Source: Saprospiraceae bacterium
Lineage (GTDB): Bacteria > Bacteroidota > Bacteroidia > Chitinophagales > Saprospiraceae
Length of the DNA: 64,000 nucleotides
NCBI GenBank assembly: GCA_016717655.1
Contig: JADKFC010000013.1
Span: 81,703 to 145,702, forward strand
Reading direction: 5' to 3'
The notes under the pieces were generated by a model. The model was given only the letters and a program-made list of their open reading frames with translations. It did not search any database and had not been told where the DNA came from. Below are positions 19,895 to 28,014 of this stretch, in pieces. The translations under genes were made by a program, and so were the position numbers. The first letter of the stretch is position 1. Each line of letters begins with the position of its first letter.

Positions 19895-20961
19895 TGAGCA
19901 CTACATTTTTTAAATTACCCGTTTTTGGGATAAACGCAGAAACGGCAGATTGTGTGCGGTTGGATTTTAAAATTCCGGCCGATTTAACAAAAGATTTTGA
20001 GTTTTCACCGGGTCAATACCTGACCTTTAAGGCCCAGTTGGGGGGTGAAGAAGTAAGAAGGTCTTACTCGCTATGTACCCTGCCGGAAGATGACATGTTG
20101 AGTGTAGCCGTTAAAAAAATCCCGGGCGGCTTATTTTCTTCTTACGTCAATGATGAGCTCAAGGTGGGTGATGTTTTGGAGGTAATGCCTCCCAGCGGTG
20201 GATTCACCCTGCCACATGCAGCAGAAAATACCAACAACTACGTTTTTTATGCAGCGGGCAGTGGTATTACCCCCTGCCTGTCGATGATACGATCCGTTTT
20301 GGCCCATCAGCCGGAAGCAGCAGTGAGTCTTTACTATGGCAATAAACATACAGACAGCATTATATTCAGAGAAGTGCTGGAGGGCTTAAAAAATCAATAC
20401 ATGGGCCGGTTTTCACTCCACCACATCCTTTCACAAGAAGCTCAGGATAGTCCACTGTTTTGTGGCAGGATCAATGAAGAGAAATGCCGTTTATTTGAAC
20501 AAAAATTGAATCGATACCCGGGGCAGAGTCAATACTTTTTATGTGGTCCCGCAGAGATGGTCTTTGAAGTAAAAGACTGTCTGACCCAGCTGGGAGTAGA
20601 CAGCAAACACCTGCATTTTGAACTGTTCACTACAGCGGGCATGACCCCAACCAGGGTACAACAGGAAGAAAAGGTGAATGCCGAGGCTAAAATCAGGATG
20701 AAGCTGGATGGCCTTGAATTTGAATTTGATTACACCGGAAATGAAACCAATATCCTCGATGCGGCTCTTAAAAATGGCGCTGACCTGCCCTTTGCCTGTA
20801 AAGGAGGGGTATGCAGTACTTGCAAGGCCCATTGTGATGAAGGAGAGGTGAGCATGGCGGTCAATTACGCACTGGAACCCGATGAAGTAGAAGCCGGCTA
20901 TGTACTTACTTGCCAATCCAGTCCCAAAAGCAAGTTTGTCTACATCAATTTTGATAAGTGA
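19894..20961 (+). CDS. paaE: Phenylacetyl-CoA epoxidase reductase subunit PaaE
   Basis: A 355-residue flavin/iron-sulfur reductase. The FAD-binding motif RRSYSL is at residues 55-60 and the nicotinamide-binding region contains AAGSGITP (120-127). A C-terminal plant-type 2Fe-2S domain has Cys302, Cys307, Cys310 and Cys340. PaaE passes electrons from NADPH to the di-iron PaaA in the epoxidase that makes 1,2-epoxyphenylacetyl-CoA. The other subunits are encoded at 45817-47808, so the system is split. The start ATG follows the promoter and dyad closely; an in-frame upstream ATG would lie in the promoter. Other ferredoxin-type oxidoreductases have this domain order, but the context and the shared dyad favour PaaE. 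Confidence 0.85.
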   Translation: MSTTFFKLPVFGINAETADCVRLDFKIPADLTKDFEFSPGQYLTFKAQLGGEEVRRSYSLCTLPEDDMLSVAVKKIPGGLFSSYVNDELKVGDVLEVMPPSGGFTLPHAAENTNNYVFYAAGSGITPCLSMIRSVLAHQPEAAVSLYYGNKHTDSIIFREVLEGLKNQYMGRFSLHHILSQEAQDSPLFCGRINEEKCRLFEQKLNRYPGQSQYFLCGPAEMVFEVKDCLTQLGVDSKHLHFELFTTAGMTPTRVQQEEKVNAEAKIRMKLDGLEFEFDYTGNETNILDAALKNGADLPFACKGGVCSTCKAHCDEGEVSMAVNYALEPDEVEAGYVLTCQSSPKSKFVYINFDK

Positions 20962-21548
20962 CAGAGGTAAAAACAAAGATATTCAGGAAGGCAGAGATCC
21001 TGGAGCAGGCGGCCCGCCTCTTTTTGGAGAGGGGATTTAAATCTACCTCGGTGCGCGACATTGCAGCAGCAGTAGGCATTGAAGCTTCCAGCCTGTATTC
21101 ACATATAAAATCCAAAGAAGACATCCTGGTTTTGTTGTGCGATGCCTGTGCAGAACGATATGCTGCTGCCTTTACAGTAATAATGGCTCAAGCCAAAGTA
21201 TCAGGAAAAGAACAACTAAAGCAGATCTTGTCTTTTCACATCGACAATGCTTTTTTAGATCCCACTTCCAGCACTGTTTTTAGTGATGAATGGAAAAACC
21301 TGCCCGCTGAAAGGATTGAAAAGTTTATGCTTGATAGAAAAATGTATGAAAACAAATGGCAGGCAGTGATTCAGGATTGTATTAAAGAAGGCAGCATCAG
21401 AGCGGGCGAGCCGGCCGTGATCATGAATACCCTCATATCCAGTGTAAGGTGGATCCACCACACCAAAAGAAAGTACGCTGAAGAAGAAAGATTGGCGGTC
21501 AAACAGACCATTCTGAACCTGCTTTTTGAGGGTTTGGATAAGGGCTAA
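20958..21548 (+). CDS. TetR/AcrR-family transcriptional regulator, candidate regulator of phenylacetate genes
   Basis: A 196-residue protein with an N-terminal TetR helix-turn-helix (ARLFLERGFKSTSVRDIAAAVGIEASSLYSHI) and an all-helical ligand-binding domain. The GTG start overlaps the paaE stop (GTGA), so it is translationally coupled to paaE. TetR regulators of this kind control phenylacetate catabolism in other bacteria, with phenylacetyl-CoA or a related thioester as ligand; that role here is inferred from position and from the dyads at paaE and paaA. The name PaaR would fit but is not proven. Confidence 0.82.
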   Translation: MTEVKTKIFRKAEILEQAARLFLERGFKSTSVRDIAAAVGIEASSLYSHIKSKEDILVLLCDACAERYAAAFTVIMAQAKVSGKEQLKQILSFHIDNAFLDPTSSTVFSDEWKNLPAERIEKFMLDRKMYENKWQAVIQDCIKEGSIRAGEPAVIMNTLISSVRWIHHTKRKYAEEERLAVKQTILNLLFEGLDKG

Positions 21549-21555
21549 AAAATCA

Positions 21556-21586
21556 AAAGCCCTGGCTGACTTTTCAGCAGGGCTTT
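21556..21586 (-). terminator. Terminator between the TetR gene and the secreted-protein gene
   Basis: AAAGCCCT and AGGGCTTT arms with inner GCTGA/TCAGC pairing and a one-base bulge. T-rich sequence follows only on the minus strand, so it mainly serves the 21611 gene; it may act for both convergent genes. Confidence 0.75.
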
Positions 21587-21610
21587 GAAATTCAAATCGT
21601 TAAAGCCACA

Positions 21611-22186
21611 TTATTTCTTGATGGCACGATGCGTAAACGTATCATTGCCGTTGGAATATTCTATGGTGTAATTGCCTTTGTCAAGTCTTGACACATCGTA
21701 GGCTCTTTCAACAACGGGTTTTTCAATTTTTTCATTAAAAACCTTGTTGCCGTTTTCATCAAAAATGGCCACTTCTGTTGCTTGGTTCAAGGCCAGGCCC
21801 TGTACCTTCCAAATGTTGGCATCTGTCTTAAATACCGGTCTGAAAGTTTCAGCAGTTGATGGATTGACCACAACTCCTTCATTGGAAATAACCAGGGTCT
21901 GCTCTGCCAATTTTAAGCCGTCCTCTACCACAAAACCATATTGGCCCTGGGCAAGTCCTGACAAATCGTATTTACGGTTTCCGCTTGGGTTCTGAATTTT
22001 TTCAGAAAAAACGGTAACTCCTGCCATGTCTTTGATAGAAACTACAATTTTGTCAGATTTCCATGCATTGAGGTGCAGAATGATAGAACGACTGTCGTTA
22101 CTTTTCAAAAATGTTGGGGTTTTTGCCGCAAGTGAAGCTGTAGCCAATACCATTGTAATGGCAATTGTGATTGCGTTAATTCTCAT
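21611..22186 (-). CDS. Secreted beta-sandwich protein of unknown function
   Basis: A 191-residue protein with a signal peptide (ITIAITMVLATASLAAK). The mature part holds two similar ~80-residue segments. Each has a stretch like VFSEKIQNPSGNRKYDLSGL or VFNEKIEKPVVERAYDVSRL followed by QG or KG and a terminal strand. This resembles the repeated strands of T9SS C-terminal domains and DUF3244-type proteins, but I cannot assign a family. It has its own TAnnTTTG promoter and a terminator, so it is probably a single-gene unit. The function is unknown. Confidence 0.75.
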   Translation of the reverse strand: MRINAITIAITMVLATASLAAKTPTFLKSNDSRSIILHLNAWKSDKIVVSIKDMAGVTVFSEKIQNPSGNRKYDLSGLAQGQYGFVVEDGLKLAEQTLVISNEGVVVNPSTAETFRPVFKTDANIWKVQGLALNQATEVAIFDENGNKVFNEKIEKPVVERAYDVSRLDKGNYTIEYSNGNDTFTHRAIKK

Positions 22187-22222
22187 AATTTAAAAATTTA
22201 AGTTTTGTAATAATCTCTGGTG

Positions 22223-22230
22223 CAAAGATA
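22223..22230 (-). promoter_or_regulatory. TAnnTTTG promoter element of the secreted-protein gene
   Basis: TATCTTTG on the minus strand, 36 bp upstream of the ATG. No clear -33 element is seen. Confidence 0.55.
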
Positions 22231-22362
22231 TGTAGGTTAAACCACCAGCACTACATTGATATTTCCCAATACATGTGGTATTTTAACCTTTGAACTAAAT
22301 AATTCAAAATTATTTGTTAATTTTGTGCAATCTTTGTTTTAATTGCCATATAATATTTTGTC

Positions 22363-23242
22363 ATGAACCAACATCCTGAACTCGAACGTATTGAGCCTTC
22401 TTATGGTAATTCCTTTGCTTTGAGAAAATTTGAATCGGGCATTAAGGAAAACATAGCCCCTAAATGGCATTTTCATCCTGAAATTGAACTTGTTTTCATA
22501 GAAAATGGCAGTGGCAAACGCCACATAGGCAACCACATCTCTCAATATTCCAACGGAGACCTCATCATGGTAGGTCCCAACCTGCCCCATTTTGGTTTTA
22601 CAGATCGCTTTTCGGGCACCAAAAAAGAAATCATCGTTCAATTCAGAGAAGACTTTATGGGAACCGGCATCTTTGATAAAATAGAACTCTCTCCAATAGG
22701 TCGACTTTTTGAAAAATCGAAGTCGGGTCTTTCCTTTTTCGGAAATACCAAAACAGAGGTGGGCCAGCGTCTGGAAAGTCTGTTTTATATGAACAATTTT
22801 GAAAAATTAACCGAATTGTTTAAGATTTTATACCTGCTCTCTCAGTCACGGGAGGTAGACTTGCTTAATGCAGCCGGGGTAGTGCTCGAAACTACACCCC
22901 AGAGAGCCACGCAGCTAGATGAAGTCTTTTCTTTTATTCGCAAAGAGTTTCACAATGAAATCAGACTGGAAAGTGTAGCTGCCCTGATCAATATGACGGT
23001 GCCTTCGTTTTGCAGATTTTTCAAAAAATACGGGTAAAACTTTTGTGGCCTTCCTCAATGATTTTAGAATCACCCATGCCTGCAAACTATTGGCAGAAAC
23101 GACCAGCCCCATCACGGACATCTGTTTTGAGTCGGGTTTTAACAATTTTTCGCACTTCAATGCCTGTTTTAGGGCAACTACCGGCATGAGCCCTACTGCC
23201 TACAGAAAACATCTGAGGCTTACGGTTGTCCACGATGTTTAG
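22363..23242 (+). CDS. AraC-family transcriptional regulator (frameshift near 23033)
   Basis: The N-terminal cupin-like domain (WHFHPEIELVFIENGSG, GDLIMVGPNLPH) would sense a small ligand. The C-terminal AraC DNA-binding domain begins about residue 190 with FIRKEFHNEIRLESVAALINM. The frame stops at FCRFFKKYG; the next frame resumes GKTFVAFLNDFRITHACKLL and reaches a normal AraC end with ICFESGFNNFSHF and ATTGMSPTAYRKH. Restoring two bases between TAC and GGG recreates the canonical KKxTGKTF junction. The target genes are unknown; neighbours include no obvious sugar operon. Its last 4 bp overlap the convergent HMG-CoA reductase gene. Confidence 0.87.
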
Positions 23243-24552
23243 TGGGATTCCAAAAAATCCCTCACTGCACTGTGCGAAACCACTTTATCGGAAAAATAGT
23301 CAACGGCAGCCAACGCCTGCTCTTCAGTGGCTGCCAAATGGGCCAGGATGTTTTTTAAGTGCATCTTCATGTGTCCTTTTTGAATGCCCGTCGTAACCAG
23401 GCTCCTCAAGGCGGCAAAGTTTTGTGCCAAGCCTGTGCTGGCTATGATGGACATCAAGGTAGTAGCATCGGGGTTGCCCAAAATTTCAAGCGACAACTTT
23501 GACAAAGGATGTAAGGCCGTAAGACCCCCAACTGTACCCAAGGCCAACGGTACTTCTAATTCAAAATAAAAGCTATCGTCCGTCAGCTCACATCTCGACA
23601 AGCTTTGGTATTTACCGCTTCTGGCAGCATAGGCGTGACCCGATGCCTCAATAGCCCGGAAGTCGTTGCCGGTGGCCATAACCACCGCATCTATGCCGTT
23701 GTATATACCCTTGTTGTGGGTAGTGGCTCTGAATACATCAGATCGCGCAATATCTACAGCGGTTTTAAATTTTTTGGACAAGGCCAGAATATCTTCAGCC
23801 TCATTGTTGCTGATGGTCAACTCACTGACCGGGCATGTTACCCATGCCTTTACTGTACACTCCGGTGTATAATTAGAAAGAATAGACATTACTATTTGCA
23901 GTGGTCCATACTTTTCAGCAAGCTCCGCCTTTTGTTCAAACCAGATCTCGAGGCAGGAGGCATATGTTTCTAAAACCGTATTGATAAAGTTGGCACCCAT
24001 GCTATTGCATGTTTCAAATTCAGCCATCAATTGATAGGTATGGTCCATGCCATCCACCTGTTTAAAATACAGCTTGCGAAGGCCACCACCTCTTGCTTCC
24101 ATATTGGCAGTGAGGTGGGCGCTGTGTTGGATCAGGTCTTGCTTGATCTCTTCTTCAAAATGCTGTAAGGTCTTGAAGTCGCCACCCCAGGTAAAGCTGA
24201 TGTGTCCTACCTTTTGGGTATCGATGATGTGGGTATGAAAGCCTCCTCTACTTTGCCAAAACTTGGCTGCCGAAGAGGCTGCTGCTACTACACTGCTTTC
24301 TTCAATGACCATAGGCACTGCATACATCTTTCCATCAATCAGAAAATTGGGTGCAATACCCATAGGCAGAACATAATTGCCAATGGTGTTTTCGCTAAAG
24401 CCGTCGTGCAGCTTTTGTAAACTTTTATCACTCAGCTGATATTGGGCAAGAACAGCTTCCGCATCTTTATCTCCACCACAATAATTTTCAGCCAGCCAGC
24501 CTATTTTTTCAGCCTTCGTTAGTTTTGAAAATCCAGCTATCGTTTTAGCCAT
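23239..24552 (-). CDS. Hydroxymethylglutaryl-CoA reductase, class II (degradative type)
   Basis: A 437-residue class II HMG-CoA reductase. The active-site glutamate lies in MVIEESSVVAAAS (84-85), K281 in THNKGIYNGID, D297 in ATGNDFRA, and the histidine in GIQKGHMKMH. The dinucleotide-loop motif usually written DAMGAN reads NSMGAN (N183), so the first acidic residue is lost. The enzyme interconverts HMG-CoA and mevalonate. The gene overlaps the 3' end of the type 2 IPP isomerase gene by 8 bp, which argues for biosynthesis through the mevalonate route in spite of the degradative-type name. Other mevalonate-pathway genes are not in this window. Confidence 0.93.
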   Translation of the reverse strand: MAKTIAGFSKLTKAEKIGWLAENYCGGDKDAEAVLAQYQLSDKSLQKLHDGFSENTIGNYVLPMGIAPNFLIDGKMYAVPMVIEESSVVAAASSAAKFWQSRGGFHTHIIDTQKVGHISFTWGGDFKTLQHFEEEIKQDLIQHSAHLTANMEARGGGLRKLYFKQVDGMDHTYQLMAEFETCNSMGANFINTVLETYASCLEIWFEQKAELAEKYGPLQIVMSILSNYTPECTVKAWVTCPVSELTISNNEAEDILALSKKFKTAVDIARSDVFRATTHNKGIYNGIDAVVMATGNDFRAIEASGHAYAARSGKYQSLSRCELTDDSFYFELEVPLALGTVGGLTALHPLSKLSLEILGNPDATTLMSIIASTGLAQNFAALRSLVTTGIQKGHMKMHLKNILAHLAATEEQALAAVDYFSDKVVSHSAVRDFLESH

Positions 24553-25566
24553 TGGTCCCCTGATTTTTATGTTTCAAAAACTGGCGGGCCATGGCCATTC
24601 CTTCTATTTGTGTCCTGGCGTACTGCTGCAGTTGCTCATAGCTTCCCAGTGCTTGTTTTAAGAAGGCCGAAGCTTGTCCGTAAATGGCAATGGCCTTGCA
24701 CTGGTCTACCAGGGATATGCCATCCAGAAAGGAATTGACACCACCTGAAATAATTACCTGCTGGCAGGCTACCGACCCCTTTTCAAGGATCTCATTAACG
24801 TAGGTCACCATTTCAGCCGCGGTATGGCCTACAAAAGCCATGGCTGCCTTTTGGTCTGCCTGTCCGGTAGCATCCCGCATCATTTCCAGCTTTGAAAAAT
24901 TGGTACCTCCAAAAGCAGCAAATTCTATGGCATCCAAGGGCAATTGCATCAAGGCTGCCAAACTCGCAGGCCCCATGCCATGTCCTACTTCTTTCACAAT
25001 GAGTCTGAGTCCGGTCTTATTCAACAACAATTCTATGGTCTTCAAGGGTGGCTCGGTGTAGCGGTCGCCTTCCGGTTGGAACCACTCCTGCAACGGATTG
25101 ATGTGCACAATCAGCCCGTCAGCACTTAATTTACCCACCAAATCCACCATTCGTTGCTCTTCACCCTCCTTTAGTAGGGCCTCAATTTGAGCAATACCCA
25201 AATTGGCGTACAAGGGACGGTCAACCATCAATGGTCGTACATTAAAATCTTCAAAAAACCGATCGTCGTACAACAATGACCTGCACGAACCCAGGCCCAT
25301 ACCCAAGCCAAATTCTTGGCACATGGCAGCCAGGTTGCGATTGATGTGCCTTGCTTTTTCGGTGCCGCCAGTCATGCTTGAAACCCACAGCGGCGCTCCA
25401 AAGTCAAAACCTACAAAACGGCAAGCCAATTTTTGGATATCGGGTGTATTTCCTGAAAACAGGGTTCATACTCAAAACGGTCGTCTGCCAAAGGGGTTTG
25501 TGACTCAAAAGCCAGTGCTATGTGGTCATTTTTCCTCGATGATGCGGTTGGATCCTGGTCTTGCAT
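24545..25566 (-). CDS. fni: Type 2 isopentenyl-diphosphate isomerase (frameshift near 25448)
   Basis: The C-terminal 294 residues are a clear FMN-dependent Fni barrel: APLWVSSMTGGT, VKEVGHGM, AAFGGTNFS and IISGGVNSFLDG. They have no good start codon. The adjacent upstream frame supplies the missing N-terminus from ATG at 25566 (RKNDHIALAFESQ, then DDRFEYEP), the expected phosphate/FMN-binding end. Adding one C in the CACCCG stretch near 25448 joins them into about 340 residues, the normal size. Fni isomerises IPP and DMAPP. It is the first gene of a two-gene unit with HMG-CoA reductase, behind TAATTTTG. Confidence 0.88.
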
Positions 25567-25582
25567 TTGTTGATTTGGTTGG

Positions 25583-25590
25583 CAAAATTA
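25583..25590 (-). promoter_or_regulatory. TAnnTTTG promoter element of the fni-HMGR operon
   Basis: TAATTTTG on the minus strand, 16 bp upstream of the inferred fni ATG. Its position supports that start. Confidence 0.5.
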
Positions 25591-25867
25591 CCATTCTTTC
25601 CACTTTGAGAGGCCCTTCTTCTCACATCTTGCTGTTGATGTTCAAAAAAACTTGCAAAATGGAACCTTTTTCAAAGCCTGAAAAATAGTATTTCGTTAGT
25701 AACATCATTCGATTAATAAAGTTTAACAGACTGTTGTTCAGCCATATAATAGGAATCGATTTCAAAAAACCAGGCATTTGTTAAGTTTTGGCCCTGGATT
25801 GAATTTTTTGGCTCTCTTTTTCGTTAGGCGAGTAAGAAGGTTTATAATTACAAAATCATTCCACAAA
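25591..25867. other. Intergenic region between divergent fni and yidD
   Basis: No open frame here has recognisable protein features. It should hold the yidD promoter, but I see no convincing TAnnTTTG with a -33 partner; TAAGTTTTG at about 25780 is one base too long. Confidence 0.4.
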
Positions 25868-26110
25868 ATGAAGATTGGGCAGTATTTCAAATACCTCATC
25901 ATTGGCCCTGTAAGGATGTATCAGATTTTCCTGAGTCCGTTGTTGGGAAAAAACTGCCGTTACAATCCCACCTGCAGCCACTATATGATCCAGGCTGTAG
26001 AAGAATGGGGTCCTATCAAAGGTACCTGGCTTGGCTTGCGAAGAATTGGCAGATGCCATCCCTGGGGAGGTATGGGTAATGACCCGGTACCCAAAAAAGG
26101 AAAAAAATAG
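25868..26110 (+). CDS. yidD: Membrane protein insertion efficiency factor YidD
   Basis: An 80-residue YidD protein. The family core is complete: YQIFLSPLLGKNCRYNPTCSHYM, then AVEEWGPIKGTWLGLRRIGRCHPWG. YidD assists YidC in inserting inner-membrane proteins. The ATG at 25868 (MKIGQYFKYL) gives normal length; an in-frame ATG 30 codons upstream would add a tail with no family match. Confidence 0.93.
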   Translation: MKIGQYFKYLIIGPVRMYQIFLSPLLGKNCRYNPTCSHYMIQAVEEWGPIKGTWLGLRRIGRCHPWGGMGNDPVPKKGKK

Positions 26111-26147
26111 AGCCTCAGCTGCAATCACGGCAAAAAGTCATTACCCA

Positions 26148-26175
26148 TTGTTTTCCCTTAATTTCTTTACCTTTG
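26148..26175 (+). promoter_or_regulatory. Strong Bacteroidota-type promoter of the SPOR-rodA operon
   Basis: TTG (26148-26150), 17-bp spacer, TACCTTTG (26168-26175). The -7 element ends only 4 bp before the ATG at 26180, so transcription should start at or within a few bases of the start codon. Confidence 0.75.
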
Positions 26176-26179
26176 CACC

Positions 26180-26599
26180 ATGTTTACAAGTATCATCCAA
26201 AAAGTCCGGCTGGTTATTTTATTGACAGTTGTGGTCAATCTAACTGCCTATGCACAAGCTCCGGGCAAGGTGGTATTTGAAGAACAAGCCTCCGTAAGCC
26301 GGGCCTTTGAAAATTTTGTAGCAAAAAACAGGGCAGAACCTACCATAAGAGGCTGGCGCATCCAGATCATCTCAACCGACGATAGAAGGGAGATGGAAAA
26401 CATCAGAGGTCGTTTTGCAGCACTTTATCCGGGTGTGCCTTCGGCATGGAAACACGTTAGTCCCTACTACCACATCAGGGTCGGGGCCTACCGTACCAAA
26501 AATGAGATGATGCAATTCCTGACTGAAATAAAGAAGGAATTTCCTGCCGCCATCCCGGTTCAGGACGATATTCAGAAATACGACTTAATTCCCTATTAA
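26180..26599 (+). CDS. Secreted SPOR-domain protein
   Basis: A 139-residue protein with a signal peptide ending near AYAQ (residue 26). A SPOR-like domain from about residue 57 shows GWRIQIISTDDRREME and SPYYHIRVGAYRTKNEM. SPOR domains bind denuded peptidoglycan glycans at division sites. The gene overlaps rodA at TAATG and directly follows a strong promoter, so a role in cell-wall growth together with RodA is a fair inference. There is no alternative ATG, so the message may be leaderless. Confidence 0.85.
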   Translation: MFTSIIQKVRLVILLTVVVNLTAYAQAPGKVVFEEQASVSRAFENFVAKNRAEPTIRGWRIQIISTDDRREMENIRGRFAALYPGVPSAWKHVSPYYHIRVGAYRTKNEMMQFLTEIKKEFPAAIPVQDDIQKYDLIPY

Positions 26600-28002
26600 T
26601 GGCTCAGACCGCCATCAAAAACAAAGGACTCGACTGGCTGTTGCTCTCACTTTATGTAAGTTTGGTGCTGATCGGTTGGTTAATGTTGTATTCTTCCACC
26701 TACGATGAGGCACGCCCCTTTGCTTTTCTTGATTTCACTACAGAGATTGGTAAACAGTCAATGTGGGTCTTGATCAGCCTTTTGGTGTTTGTGGCCACCC
26801 TTACCATTGAATGGAATTTTTGGAACACCTTTTCTATTCCTTTTTATGTTATTTCTCTTATCCTTTTGGCCGGAGTCCCTTTTTTAGGGGTCGAGATCAA
26901 GGGCAATAAATCCTGGTATGATCTGGGTGTTGGTTCTTTTCAACCGTCAGAAGTAGCTAAGTTTTGTACAGCCCTGGCTCTGGCAAGTTATCTGAGTTTT
27001 AACAAAAACAACTTGCGGGACAATAAGGTATTGCTCACGGCTATTTCCATTTTCACGGTGCCTATATTATTGATTCTACTTCAACCGGACGCGGGCAGCG
27101 CTTTGGTATTTATGTCGTTTTTTATGTTGCTCTACCGCAAAGGTCTTTCAGGTCTGGTGTATGTTTTGGCCTTTTCCCTGATTGGCATCTTTATCTTTTC
27201 GCTCACCTTCAGTCCCTTTTTTATTTTAGTCCTTTCTTTGTTCGCAGCCTTTTTATTTCTGCTTTTTAATTTCGAATTTTCTCCCAGGACGGTTGCCATA
27301 GCAGTGGCCTCAATTGCTGCCTCAATTGTTGCTTATAAATATCAAAATCTCGCAGTGGTATGGATCGTACCTGCAGCTGGCACACTGATTGCCACCTTTC
27401 TATCGGTTAAGGAAAGGCAATTCAGGGTATTGACGTTGATTTTGGTTTCTGCCTTTCTTACCATTGGTCTATCGTATACAACCCAATATGTGTTTGACAA
27501 TGTACTGAAACCCCACCAGCAAGAACGAATCAACATCTGGCTCAGACCTGAAAAATGTGACCCCCGAGGTCCCCTTTACAACCTCATCCAATCCAAGCTG
27601 GCCATTGGTTCAGGAGGATTTGCAGGTAAAGGCTTCCTCAACGGAGAAATGACCAAACTCAACTACGTACCCGAACAATCAACCGACTTTATTTTTTCCA
27701 TCGTTGGAGAAGAACAGGGCTTTATAGGCACGGCTTCGGTCATTGTACTTTTTGTCCTACTCATCATCAGGTCGGTGGTAGTCGCTGAAAGGGCCAAGTT
27801 AGAGTTTATTAGAAATTATGCCTATGGCATTGCGGGCATCCTCTTTGTCCATACTTTTGTCAATATTGGAATGACCATGGGTCTGATGCCCATCATTGGT
27901 ATTCCCTTGCCCTTGGTGAGCAGGGGGGGTACCTCATTGCTTATCTTCAGTGTCATGATTAGTGTCCTAATTAGAATGGATGCTTCCAGATACCGATCTT
28001 AA
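26599..28002 (+). CDS. rodA: Rod shape-determining protein RodA (SEDS peptidoglycan polymerase)
   Basis: A 467-residue polytopic membrane protein of the FtsW/RodA/SpoVE family. Conserved parts include NKSWYDLGVGSFQPSEVAK, LLILLQPDAGSALVF, KLAIGSGGFAGKGFLNGE, the catalytic-loop region VPEQSTDFIFSIVGEEQGFIG, and GIPLPLVSRGGTSLL near the end. SEDS proteins polymerise glycan strands with a partner PBP; RodA is assigned over FtsW because no division genes adjoin it. An extra hydrophobic segment in the middle makes it longer than enterobacterial RodA, which I believe is usual in Bacteroidota. Confidence 0.93.
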   Translation: MAQTAIKNKGLDWLLLSLYVSLVLIGWLMLYSSTYDEARPFAFLDFTTEIGKQSMWVLISLLVFVATLTIEWNFWNTFSIPFYVISLILLAGVPFLGVEIKGNKSWYDLGVGSFQPSEVAKFCTALALASYLSFNKNNLRDNKVLLTAISIFTVPILLILLQPDAGSALVFMSFFMLLYRKGLSGLVYVLAFSLIGIFIFSLTFSPFFILVLSLFAAFLFLLFNFEFSPRTVAIAVASIAASIVAYKYQNLAVVWIVPAAGTLIATFLSVKERQFRVLTLILVSAFLTIGLSYTTQYVFDNVLKPHQQERINIWLRPEKCDPRGPLYNLIQSKLAIGSGGFAGKGFLNGEMTKLNYVPEQSTDFIFSIVGEEQGFIGTASVIVLFVLLIIRSVVVAERAKLEFIRNYAYGIAGILFVHTFVNIGMTMGLMPIIGIPLPLVSRGGTSLLIFSVMISVLIRMDASRYRS

Positions 28003-28014
28003 TTAAATTAGTGT

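Noticed and set aside
25203..25688. 161-codon plus-strand open frame
   Set aside because: It is antisense to the fni N-terminus and promoter; no family or signal features.
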